The notes under the pieces: generated by a model
What the model was told of the DNA's origin: nothing
Databases searched by the model: none
What the model saw: only the letters and a program-made list of their open reading frames with translations
Shown: positions 27,201 through 34,885 of the stretch, piece after piece
Layout: each line of letters begins with the position of its first letter
Position numbering within the stretch: the stretch's first letter is position 1
IMG/VR virus record: IMGVR_UViG_3300025652_000166
Span: 1 to 40,621 of that record
Strand: one strand, 5' to 3'
DNA: 40,621 nucleotides
Origin: a virus
Made by a program: the position numbers and the translations under genes

Positions 27201-30200
27201 TTGCTGCCTTTGAAGAAATAGGCAAAGGGGACTTGCTGGACCAGCCTGCTGAAAAAGGAGGTACTCAAACTCTAAGGGAAGCGATAGAAAGCGGAGTGGT
27301 TGAAGGTATGGCTATACCTAATACTAATAAGATAATAGTAGACATAAATAAAGCAGCTAAAAACGGTAGGGTAGGTATTTATGCTCACGAAATACTGCAT
27401 AAATATGCTCAAGAAAACTACGGCGGAAACCAAAAAGCAATAGACAAGGCCGGAGAAGATCTTTTAGATTTTTTGCAAAAAACGGATAAAAATTTATATG
27501 CTAAAATTAAATTCAGACTAGACGAGAGCTACGAAGGATCATCTAACTACTATGAAGAAGCGTTGAATGCCATGTCCGATATTTTTGCTGACGGGTTTAA
27601 GCCCAATCCTCCTTTGCTAGTAAAAATAAAAGCTTTTGTAAACGCTTTCTTATTAGGAGCCAATGGTAAGGATACCGAATACTTTAAAACCGGTAAAGAC
27701 GCGTATTTCTTTGTAAGGGACTTTAACAAAGCTGCTCACTTTGGGCAAAAATACAACAAAAAGCCAAGACCAATAGTAGAGAAAAGTGCTAAAAATCCTG
27801 AAGACACTGAAGACGTTTCTTTGTCTAGGTCAAGAAAGCTTACTGAGGCAGAGGAAAACAGGATGGAGGCTATTGACGCAGAGATCGATGAAATAAGCGA
27901 TGATCTAATGCAGGGCTTTATAGACCAGGATACTCACGACAGAAAAATAGATAAGCTAGAAGAGGAATTAGAAAACATTGAAAATCCTCCTAAAACAGCG
28001 GCAGCCAAGCCGAAGCCTAAGCCTAAAGCTAAAAAAGAACTTGATATTGATGCACCGCAAGCATCTAAAAAAGATGAGCAAAGCCTAAGTGATGTTACTG
28101 CGAAATCTAAAAAGAAACTAGACGCTATAGGTAACAATCCAGATGGCTTTAACCCTAATGAGGGGGCTATATATGAAGTTTTAGCAGGCATGATCCGTTC
28201 TAAAGTAAAAGCATTTAAAACAGCGGGTAACAATATAGTTAATCTTACGAATCTTCCGGGGTTTGAAATGGATAACATGGTTAGCGAAACTATAGCTAGT
28301 CTTATACCTTATATAAAGAAGTTTGATCCAGCTAAAAACGACTCCTTATTCGGCTATACAATGGCCCAGCTAGGTAATAGAATGAGAGGTGCGTTAAAGA
28401 CTGGTAGAGTGACTGAAAACACCTTTACGGAAGACGTAACAGCCGCTAAAGGTATCGTAGCAGAAGAAAGTTCAAATGAAGTAAAAGAAAAACCTAAGTT
28501 TAGAAAATTCACAGAGGCTAGCGTGGTATCTACAGAGGTTATCGATGCCATCCGTAATAAACTAAAATCGACAATCCGTACTTTAAAAACTAGAATGGAT
28601 GTCGCTATATCTAGCAATCGTACAATAACTCCGCTTATAGCTGAGATACAGTACGAAATGGGTAAACAGGCTGATATAGACCTTAAAAAGGCTATGGGCG
28701 GTAAAAAAGACCTGAAGCTTAGAAAGTTTTTACTTAAAAACAAAAAGGTCATACTGGAAAATCTTACCACTACATTCTTAATGGGTAAAGACGGAAGCGG
28801 TGGAATACCTCAAGCTATACAAAAAAAGATAGATGGCAGATATGTATCCTATCCTGCTTGGGTTGGCAAAAAAATAGACAGAGAAACCACTAGCACTGAT
28901 AATGCTGGTAGAACATCTGGGGCTGAGCTCACTAGAAGAGTGCCTAATGTAAATAGAGCCGTAACAGATCAAGAGTTTTTATCGCAAGTACTAGATGAAA
29001 CTGGTAATCCAATAAGAGGTAGAAAAGAAGCGTTGGCTAAAGCTATGGGTGAAGAAATTTCATTTGAAATATTCTCTGCTGATTTAGCAGATCCTGCTAG
29101 TGATATAAGTGAAGCGTTTGAAAACAATCAAGAAAGACTGGGGGCGGTGCTTGCTGAAAACTTTATAGAAAAAATAGAAAGAGATATTGACAGGGGAAAC
29201 ATTAAGTTTTCTAAAGGGGTCACGCCACAAAGAGGACGGGAGCTAGCTATACAATTCCGTGGGTCTACTGGTTTTGGAACCGCAAGAGCCCGTAAAAAAT
29301 TTCAATCCGATTTTCTTAGCAAATTAAACCAAGAAGAAAAAGCGTGGGCTAACGAAAACCTTGTTACGCCTATCAATCTTGCAATAAGTAAGTATATAAA
29401 AAAGGATTGGCAAAGCAAAGAAAAAATTGTTGTGGACTTAATTAATAAGTTAGCAGGAGCAATGCCTGGACTTTCTATAATACAAAAAGGAGTACAAAAA
29501 GATTCTTTTAAGCCGGACTTAGCCTTTCAGGTAGACGGGGAAAACGTAAACTGGGAAATAAAAGGAGGGAAAACTGCTAGAATAGCCACTGTGTATATAT
29601 CTAAATGGTTTGATACTGCTAAAACATACGTGGGCAGAAGCGCAGTCCCATCTGATTTTGGAAACACATTGGTTGAAAAAATAAAAGAAAATAAAGAATT
29701 AGAAACCATTGTAGATATAATAAAAAAATCATTTAAAACTAACACGTACGTAGACAAGAATGGTAATACTAAAAAACTAGATCCTAAAGATCGTATAATA
29801 AAAGACGAAGGAGAAAATTTAGGATATAAAATGCCTTCTTGGTATTATCATGAGATAATACAGCCTTTGCTTCTTGGAGCTGAACAAAAGTTTGTTGTCG
29901 AAGGGGGGCTTGATATTGCCTCAACGTTGTATAATTCTAAAGACGTAAATTACATAACTTTTGCTGACCTAGGCAATTTTGTTATGGGGCCCGATTACTT
30001 GGGAACGGGGTTACCAGAATTAAAGGGAGACGCAGAAGTTAGGATTAAAGCTAGATCAAATTATTCCGGAGAGGGTAAATTTGTTACCTTAAACATGGTA
30101 GCTGAGCTACAAGTTACGAACATAAGCGCCAACGCATTAGGTGATAAAAGTTCTTCTAATATGTTTAATGAAGAATCTGCTATTGCTACTATAGACAAAA

Positions 30201-33200
30201 TACTTAACACCAAATTGTCTATAACGAAGCAGACCGCTATAGATAACACAGCGAGCATTAAATACTCTCAAACGCCTAAGGGTATTAGCGTATTTGACTT
30301 TGACGACACGCTGGCCCGCACGAAAAGTAATGTGCTATACGTTATGCCTGACGGCACGAAGGGTAAGCTAACCGCTGCTCAATTCGCCGCTAAATCCGAA
30401 GCAATGCTGGATCAAGGTGTTGAGTTTGACTTTAGTGAATTCAGTAAAGTAATGAAAGGCGAGCTAGGACCATTGTTTAGCGAAGCACAAAAGAAAGAAG
30501 GCAAGTACACCAACAAAGACATATTTGTTTTAACTGCAAGACCAGCGAATTCCGCTAAAGCGATACACGAATTTTTAAAGTCTGAAGGACTAAACATACC
30601 TATAGAGAACATCACAGGCTTAGGTAACGGATCGCCACAAGCCAAAGCTGATTGGATGGTTGGTAAGATAGCCGATGGCTACAACGATTTCTACTTTGCT
30701 GACGATCACATGGGCAACGTTAAAGCTGTGGGTAAGGCACTTAAAGGCAAAGGCGTTAAAGGACAAACAGAATTATCCATAGTAGATTTTAAAAATCAAC
30801 CTAAGGCCGTAAGAGACATACTTAATACGTTTGATGTTAAAGGCCCAACACAAAGATCTAGAGTTAAATTCAGTAGATCATCAAATAAAAACTTTAACGA
30901 TATGCTCGAAAGAGCTTCCGGTATAAAATCTAGAAAAAGATTAACAGAGGTAGAAGGGCGTCAACTGGGTAAGAACAAAGGCAGATTCAAAATATGGATG
31001 CCTTCTTCGCTTGAAGATTTCAGAGGCCTTACGGAATATACATTTGCAGGCAAAGGTAGACAGGGAGAGGCTGACCAGAAGTTTTTCCAAGATGCCTTGG
31101 TTACACCGTACTGGAGAGGTATAAATGAAATGGACCAAGTTAAGCAATCACTTAAAAATGGATTTGCGGCACTTAACAAGAAGTTTAAACCTGTGCTGAA
31201 AAAGCTTGGTAAAAAAATTCCGGGTATGGTGCATACGCATGATCAAGCACTAAGGGTATACCTTTGGAATAAAGCCGGGTACGAAATACCTGGGCTTACT
31301 AGAAAGCAAGAAAGAGAACTTGTTAGGTATGTTCAGAATGATGCTGAACTATTAGCTTACGCTAAAGGAGCGCTGCAAATGTCTCAAAGAAAAGAATGGT
31401 CTAAGCCTTCTGATTATTGGGACGTACAAACCATATTGTCCGATATTAATAACTTTACGGAAAAAGCGGGTAGAAAAGAATACCTTAAGGAGTTTATTGA
31501 CAATGCCGATTTAATTTTTAGCGAGGCTAACCTAAATAAGGTAGAAGCTATATACGGAAAAGACCATAGAGAAGCCATTGAAGATATTCTATACCGAATG
31601 AAAAACGGTACGAATAGAGCTGCTGGTATGAAAAAGAACGAGCAAAGATGGAACAACTGGTTAAACAACTCAATTGGAGCTATCATGTTCTTTAACAGAA
31701 GATCTGCATTACTACAAACGCTATCTACTGTAAACTTTGTAAACTGGAGTGACAATAATCCAATGAAGGCAGCGGCAGCATTCGCTAATCAAAAGCAATT
31801 TTGGTCTGACTTCGCTATGATATTTAATTCAGCAAAATTAAAGCAAAGAAGGTCAGGATTAAAAACAGATGTTAATGCGGCTGAACTTGCCAGCGCAGTC
31901 ACGGGAGCTACGGACAAAGCATCTGCGGCATTGAATTATTTACTTAAAATAGGATTTACACCTACACAAATGGTAGATAGTTTTGCTATCGCATCAGGTG
32001 GAGCTACCTTCTATAGAAATAGGTTAAAGACTTATCTAAAAGAAAAGAGTGCAGATGGAGAACCTAAGTATACACAGAAGGAAGCTGAAAAGCAAGCTTT
32101 TGAAGACTTTAGTAAAATTTCAGATGAAACACAGCAATCAGGTGATCCTGCTTTAATATCCTCAGATCAATCTAGTTCACTTGGTAGGGTTGTTTTAAAT
32201 TTCATGAACACACCTATACAGCTAAATAGGTCAATTAAAAAATCTGCTCAGGATATATACAACAGAAGAAGAACGCCGGGTATGTCGCAAGCACAAAGTG
32301 ACTTTTCTAATTTCAGTAAAATAATATATTACGGGGCTATTCAAAATGCTATTTTCTCATCTCTACAAGCCGCAATGTTTGCGCTTATACCAGGATTTAA
32401 TGACGATGAAGAAAAGGAAGGCGATTTGACTATGCAGGAAAAAACAGACAAAAAACTTTTTCAGGTTATAAATTCAATGGTAGACACTACTCTTAAAGGA
32501 GGATTTGGTTTACCTGGAGCGGTTGTATCTATTTTAAAGAACGCTATAATAGAATACAAAAAGCAGGAAGACAGAGGATTTTTAGCAGACGATTCTAAAA
32601 CCCTTATAGCGCTACTTAATATATCACCAGCGGTAGGATCAAAAGGAAGAAAGGTAGTTAACTTTATTAAAACAGAAAGGTTTGACAAAGAAGTTATAAG
32701 CGAAAGAGGCTGGGATGTGACCATAGACGGTAAATTCAATTTAAGTCCTAGGTGGTCTTCTGCAGGTAATCTTATTGAAGGAACACTTAATATACCAACA
32801 GCTAGGGTAGTTGATGAACTTAATTCAATAACAGAAGCCCTAGATTCTAGAAACACTGCATGGCAAAGGATAGCTTTAGCATTAGGTTGGAAGACTTGGA
32901 ACGTTGGATCTAAGAATGAGGAAAACGACTTAATAGAGGTAAGGATAAAGTCAGAAAATAAGGAGCGCAAAAAAGAAGAGAACAAGGAAAAAAGAAAGCA
33001 GAAGAAACTTCTAGAGGAAATGGAGGAGAAAGACAGAAGATCTAAATTATCGCAAGATGATAGAGACCTAGAAGACTGGGAAAAAAGACAGCGAAGAAAA
33101 ATAAAATCTAGAAATACAAGAGCTAAAACCAAAAAGAAAAAAGATTCATTGGCGTATGTAGAAAATGAAAGGTTTAGAGCTGCGCTAGCTAAAAAAAGAA

Positions 33201-33232
33201 AAGAAAAAGAAGAAGCTAATAAAAATAAATAA
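24281..33232 (+). CDS. Giant multidomain internal virion / polyvalent protein
   Basis: A 2983-aa protein, likely packaged and ejected with the DNA. In order: an acidic N-terminus; helical and Gly-rich hydrophobic parts (for example residues 526-545); a zincin-like domain with HEILH at 1036-1040 and E1092 or E1093; a coiled coil and Lys-Pro linker; a sigma70 region-2-like segment around 1310-1380 (KFDP at 1347-1350); a PD-(D/E)xK nuclease-like domain (D1746, E1759, K1761); a HAD phosphatase-like domain (D2006, D2008, T2085, D2141); a conserved-looking helical C-terminus with a hydrophobic stretch from 2680; and a Lys/Glu-rich tail. Short motifs at 1179, 1641, 1993 and 2195 fall between these parts. 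The polyvalent-protein concept is known; the sigma-like reading is mine. Confidence 0.8.
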   Translation: MPRYKVSSDINAKQFNVKPEYLDKFLAEHPGAVLVEETPPTENFQNGDAETDASVTPQVAPASSGDYVLEDTSSESVEQEEIEDALTPYYFTFEESKGLSEDELVAKMYDRLASVGLTVDTTSTYNDLDAIQLTKGAEEDLGFSDLLLSGNPLTKARALRKGLLRGMDVDEFFGGDNITEVGKDVTDEQLKINIAKLNSFIKQNADVNYTEKARKNVGVGFANDYVEATKVEDLSEKEERDLFREEQVDEFEDVKQMELDAQLLSSRGGRSSAVEIGPENFSNPNEFENYKIWKAGGVIPEVDDSTLAAWNINRKQKEVNKKSRNYIADLTPEERLDYTALVFDENKAIANLGTTIEDFRTDVDAFDIAIEKYEANPTQEEYVSLQNQQLELLDKQGRVQAMQGKAEKIGLLDRAETIPLAIADLKKNYNRMTQLNLGFSSLGQTIGFAAMTLSSYVGENQYAILPGVDYVPLRQISEQLDAEIGSTSLSQDLAAKTANNQNAIDVDEIRNATDVGSWLMNSTVNLAPSLSMAATGPLALPLFFASGAGGVLEGNAITQKEAASRMLLNKKWLDSNPDADPLEIAIRESEMEKDTKALNIADWRVLSNTALTGFAEVFFEKIGTMTILKNIGRGIKQLPTATLRQGIYTGSKGLVKGAFREGGSELGTTIVQNFGEIYLMDEDKNFFDAITDREGLFKGGLESFAQGAFMGGGMTSLNSIKAVSAGLQSEAATQQQQAAMRDIVNKISNLTGVDIQNINNLSELNLELPANVQQEIDKLVKEGVEIEQDILDAFKGGLPADQILELGEINRKKRLISKKLMQAAYQGLSASKLTAYKDQLKSDFDKLDKQRETLLGSQLKERAVENKLSFDLTQGYDAYRNQMLVGTSIEQIAQQYESLDSKNKQIGYDNARAELKALDKKFTDADVKALAAQKFQEAAYRKKIEAGKANAIAFAKQAGLDVDVITVESKEDIIAAFEEIGKGDLLDQPAEKGGTQTLREAIESGVVEGMAIPNTNKIIVDINKAAKNGRVGIYAHEILHKYAQENYGGNQKAIDKAGEDLLDFLQKTDKNLYAKIKFRLDESYEGSSNYYEEALNAMSDIFADGFKPNPPLLVKIKAFVNAFLLGANGKDTEYFKTGKDAYFFVRDFNKAAHFGQKYNKKPRPIVEKSAKNPEDTEDVSLSRSRKLTEAEENRMEAIDAEIDEISDDLMQGFIDQDTHDRKIDKLEEELENIENPPKTAAAKPKPKPKAKKELDIDAPQASKKDEQSLSDVTAKSKKKLDAIGNNPDGFNPNEGAIYEVLAGMIRSKVKAFKTAGNNIVNLTNLPGFEMDNMVSETIASLIPYIKKFDPAKNDSLFGYTMAQLGNRMRGALKTGRVTENTFTEDVTAAKGIVAEESSNEVKEKPKFRKFTEASVVSTEVIDAIRNKLKSTIRTLKTRMDVAISSNRTITPLIAEIQYEMGKQADIDLKKAMGGKKDLKLRKFLLKNKKVILENLTTTFLMGKDGSGGIPQAIQKKIDGRYVSYPAWVGKKIDRETTSTDNAGRTSGAELTRRVPNVNRAVTDQEFLSQVLDETGNPIRGRKEALAKAMGEEISFEIFSADLADPASDISEAFENNQERLGAVLAENFIEKIERDIDRGNIKFSKGVTPQRGRELAIQFRGSTGFGTARARKKFQSDFLSKLNQEEKAWANENLVTPINLAISKYIKKDWQSKEKIVVDLINKLAGAMPGLSIIQKGVQKDSFKPDLAFQVDGENVNWEIKGGKTARIATVYISKWFDTAKTYVGRSAVPSDFGNTLVEKIKENKELETIVDIIKKSFKTNTYVDKNGNTKKLDPKDRIIKDEGENLGYKMPSWYYHEIIQPLLLGAEQKFVVEGGLDIASTLYNSKDVNYITFADLGNFVMGPDYLGTGLPELKGDAEVRIKARSNYSGEGKFVTLNMVAELQVTNISANALGDKSSSNMFNEESAIATIDKILNTKLSITKQTAIDNTASIKYSQTPKGISVFDFDDTLARTKSNVLYVMPDGTKGKLTAAQFAAKSEAMLDQGVEFDFSEFSKVMKGELGPLFSEAQKKEGKYTNKDIFVLTARPANSAKAIHEFLKSEGLNIPIENITGLGNGSPQAKADWMVGKIADGYNDFYFADDHMGNVKAVGKALKGKGVKGQTELSIVDFKNQPKAVRDILNTFDVKGPTQRSRVKFSRSSNKNFNDMLERASGIKSRKRLTEVEGRQLGKNKGRFKIWMPSSLEDFRGLTEYTFAGKGRQGEADQKFFQDALVTPYWRGINEMDQVKQSLKNGFAALNKKFKPVLKKLGKKIPGMVHTHDQALRVYLWNKAGYEIPGLTRKQERELVRYVQNDAELLAYAKGALQMSQRKEWSKPSDYWDVQTILSDINNFTEKAGRKEYLKEFIDNADLIFSEANLNKVEAIYGKDHREAIEDILYRMKNGTNRAAGMKKNEQRWNNWLNNSIGAIMFFNRRSALLQTLSTVNFVNWSDNNPMKAAAAFANQKQFWSDFAMIFNSAKLKQRRSGLKTDVNAAELASAVTGATDKASAALNYLLKIGFTPTQMVDSFAIASGGATFYRNRLKTYLKEKSADGEPKYTQKEAEKQAFEDFSKISDETQQSGDPALISSDQSSSLGRVVLNFMNTPIQLNRSIKKSAQDIYNRRRTPGMSQAQSDFSNFSKIIYYGAIQNAIFSSLQAAMFALIPGFNDDEEKEGDLTMQEKTDKKLFQVINSMVDTTLKGGFGLPGAVVSILKNAIIEYKKQEDRGFLADDSKTLIALLNISPAVGSKGRKVVNFIKTERFDKEVISERGWDVTIDGKFNLSPRWSSAGNLIEGTLNIPTARVVDELNSITEALDSRNTAWQRIALALGWKTWNVGSKNEENDLIEVRIKSENKERKKEENKEKRKQKKLLEEMEEKDRRSKLSQDDRDLEDWEKRQRRKIKSRNTRAKTKKKKDSLAYVENERFRAALAKKRKEKEEANKNK

Positions 33233-33234
33233 CT

Positions 33235-33648
33235 ATGAACTTACCAATAACAACTAGAGTAGCTAAAGCTAGAGGCGGCGCCTGTTCCCCTGCTAAACAA
33301 TTAAGAAAAGCACAAAGTACAAAAATAAACAAGCGAAACCCAAACGCTAAGGAAACACCTAAAGGCGTTACGTACGGTCTTCGTGACTCATCAAAATCTT
33401 GTCTAGGTAAGCCATGCGGCGGAGCTAGGGATGCATCTCCTGCTAAACAAATGGACAACAAGCGTTCTACAAAAAGATTTGCTAGGGCAGAAAAAGTAGC
33501 CGACAAAGGAAAAAAAGCGGTTGACGAAGGAAGAGATAGGAAAGCTGATAGGCTATTAAAAAGAGCTGCTAGAATAGAAGATCGCGCTATTAGAACAGAG
33601 GAGTACGAAAAAAACTATAAGCCACGTAGTAGAAAAGGGGTAATGTAA
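33235..33648 (+). CDS. Basic SPAK-repeat protein of unknown function
   Basis: A 137-aa strongly basic protein two bases after the giant gene. The N-terminus is NLPITTRVAKARGGACSPAK, and a second copy reads CGGARDASPAKQMDNKRSTK, so the GGA-SPAKQ-STK unit is duplicated. The C-terminal half is a charged helix (EKVADKGKKAVDEGRDRKAD). It may bind nucleic acid or a virion surface. The PITTRV and SPAK elements link it to the genes at 3525 and 34213. No enzyme motif is present. Confidence 0.6.
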   Translation: MNLPITTRVAKARGGACSPAKQLRKAQSTKINKRNPNAKETPKGVTYGLRDSSKSCLGKPCGGARDASPAKQMDNKRSTKRFARAEKVADKGKKAVDEGRDRKADRLLKRAARIEDRAIRTEEYEKNYKPRSRKGVM

Positions 33649-33659
33649 AAAAATAAAGC

Positions 33660-33815
33660 ATGAGCATAAGCGAAATAAAACTGTACTTAATAAACGGAGG
33701 CACTTTAGGTGTAACAACATTCACGGGAATAGAGGACTGGCTAAAAATATTACTTCTACTTATAACCATAGGTTATACATTGACAAAATGGGTATCCTTG
33801 AATAAAAAAAATTAA
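33660..33815 (+). CDS. Holin candidate (single membrane segment)
   Basis: A 51-aa protein (MSISEIKLYLINGGTLGVTT, then a linker, then WLKILLLLITIGYTLTKW at residues 27-44, then a short basic tail). One predicted membrane helix with a basic C-terminus directly before a peptidase endolysin fits a small holin that opens the inner membrane. Start ATG 33660 follows AAAAAATAAAGC. The function is inferred from position and topology. Confidence 0.6.
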   Translation: MSISEIKLYLINGGTLGVTTFTGIEDWLKILLLLITIGYTLTKWVSLNKKN

Positions 33816-33820
33816 GAAGA

Positions 33821-34207
33821 ATGAGATTAACAGCAAACTTTAATTTAAGCGAATTCCAATGCAAATGCGGGTGTGAGATGACCCGTAGTGTAATGGAAAA
33901 TGTATTCAGGCTAGCGGATACATTGCAGTTTCTGCGGTTTAGAACGCAAAGCAGAATAAACATTAATAGCTCGTATCGCTGTGAGGAACATAACAAAAGC
34001 ATCGGCAGTAAATCTACAAGTCAGCATGTATTAGGTAAGGCTGCTGATATTACTGTAGAAGGTATGACTCCTGAAGAGGTAGCTACGTTGATTGAAAGAT
34101 TAATGGCTGAAGAAGTACTAAGCTCCGGCGGAGTAGGAAGATACAATACATTTACACATATAGACATGCGAGGTAAAAACGCAAGATGGGATAACACAAC
34201 TAAATAA
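33821..34207 (+). CDS. M15-type peptidase endolysin
   Basis: A 128-aa protein of the peptidase M15 (D-Ala-D-Ala carboxypeptidase-like) type. Zinc site residues are visible in SQHVLGKAADI (H69 and D76) and FTHIDMRG (H113 and D115). The N-terminus has the FQCKCGC cluster often seen in this subfamily. Such enzymes cleave peptide cross-links in peptidoglycan at the end of infection. No signal peptide is seen, so a holin is needed for release, and a holin candidate lies five bases upstream. Confidence 0.85.
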   Translation: MRLTANFNLSEFQCKCGCEMTRSVMENVFRLADTLQFLRFRTQSRININSSYRCEEHNKSIGSKSTSQHVLGKAADITVEGMTPEEVATLIERLMAEEVLSSGGVGRYNTFTHIDMRGKNARWDNTTK

Positions 34208-34212
34208 AAATC

Positions 34213-34614
34213 ATGGGAAACTGTTTAAAACCAATAACAACAAGAGTAAGAAATGCCCGAAGCGGTGTGAATATACCTAAAGGCATGGAAATATCAATGA
34301 ATGCCGATGGGTCCGGCGGAGCTGTGCCTGAGGTTAATCCTTCGCCAGCAAAAATTAAAAATGCTGCTTACGAAAAATCAAACCGTAAAATGCGATCTGA
34401 TTATACGAAAGAAACCGGAAAGACATTAGGTAAAAGACATTTATCAGGTACTAGCCCTAGAAGAGTTTCATTTGCATGCAGATTTGCAGGTATGAAAGGA
34501 GCTATGAAAGATGAGAAAGGTGAGCCAACAAGAAAAGCAATGGCTTTAAAAAAATGGGGATTTGGTAGCGTTGGAGCAGCGTCTAGCTTTTGCAGTAAAA
34601 ACAAAAAGTCATGA
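34213..34614 (+). CDS. Small SPAK protein with a conserved-looking Cys-rich C-terminus
   Basis: A 133-aa basic protein. The N-terminus reads CLKPITTRVRNARSG, followed by a Gly/Pro-rich stretch and PSPAKIKNAAYEKSN. The C-terminal part (KRHLSGTSPRRVSFACRFAG, then MKDEKGEPTRKAMALKKWGF and SFCSKNKK) resembles a small family seen in marine phages and algal viruses, to my recollection; its function is unknown. Its stop overlaps the next start by three bases, so translational coupling is likely. Confidence 0.65.
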   Translation: MGNCLKPITTRVRNARSGVNIPKGMEISMNADGSGGAVPEVNPSPAKIKNAAYEKSNRKMRSDYTKETGKTLGKRHLSGTSPRRVSFACRFAGMKGAMKDEKGEPTRKAMALKKWGFGSVGAASSFCSKNKKS

Positions 34615-34757
34615 GAACAAAAGGAATAGGGCCTCAAGGTTTAGGTATAAAGGGTAATAACGGATATATAATAGGGTCTCCCGCTAAATGCTGGCAAGGA
34701 TACGAACGAGTACCGGGAACTAAGAAAAACGCAAAAGGAAGTTGTAAAAAAAAATAA
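34611..34757 (+). CDS. Tiny SPAK / CWxGYxRVPG protein
   Basis: A 48-aa product from ATG 34611, overlapping the previous TGA as ATGA. It contains IGSPAKCWQGYERVPGTKKN and ends KGSCKKK. The Cys-Trp-x-Gly-Tyr-x-Arg-x-Pro-Gly-Thr pattern with a terminal Cys is one I associate with very small viral proteins of unknown role. Two Cys could pair or bind metal. Too short for standard gene callers, but the overlap and the motif support it. Confidence 0.6.
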   Translation: MRTKGIGPQGLGIKGNNGYIIGSPAKCWQGYERVPGTKKNAKGSCKKK

Positions 34758-34761
34758 ACCT

Positions 34762-34830
34762 ATGAAAAAACTAAAAAGCTATTGGAATAAGCTAATGTAT
34801 CGGCTTATGTTTAAAAACTATAATGAATAA
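34762..34830 (+). CDS. Possible 22-aa basic micropeptide
   Basis: ATG 34762 opens a 22-codon frame ending at 34830, two bases before the terminator stem. The product is basic and amphipathic (MKKLKSYWNKLMYRLMFKNY). It fills the gap between the last clear gene and the terminator and has an A-rich leader. It could be chance, but little space is left unused. Confidence 0.3.
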   Translation: MKKLKSYWNKLMYRLMFKNYNE

Positions 34831-34831
34831 A

Positions 34832-34863
34832 AAAACGCCAGTAATTAATTTTACTGGCGTTTT
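34832..34863. terminator. Bidirectional intrinsic terminator between convergent operons
   Basis: A perfect 13-base stem: AAAACGCCAGTAA (34832-34844) and TTACTGGCGTTTT (34851-34863) around the 6-base loop TTAATT. A run of T ends the hairpin on the plus strand and, by symmetry, on the minus strand. It stops the virion/lysis operon (plus) and the nrdA end of the minus-strand operon, 22 bases from the nrdA stop. Confidence 0.9.
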
Positions 34864-34885
34864 ATATTGTAAACATATATGCTTA

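Noticed and set aside
32461-33132. Minus-strand open frame of 223 codons under the giant gene
   Set aside because: The product is Ser/Leu/Phe-rich, as expected from the complement of Lys/Glu-rich coding DNA; no motif and no gene neighbours on that strand.
24281-33232. Giant gene as a virion RNA polymerase like those of crAss-like or N4 phages
   Set aside because: No DFDGD or other RNA polymerase catalytic signature was found; the DFDDT motif belongs to a HAD-type domain.
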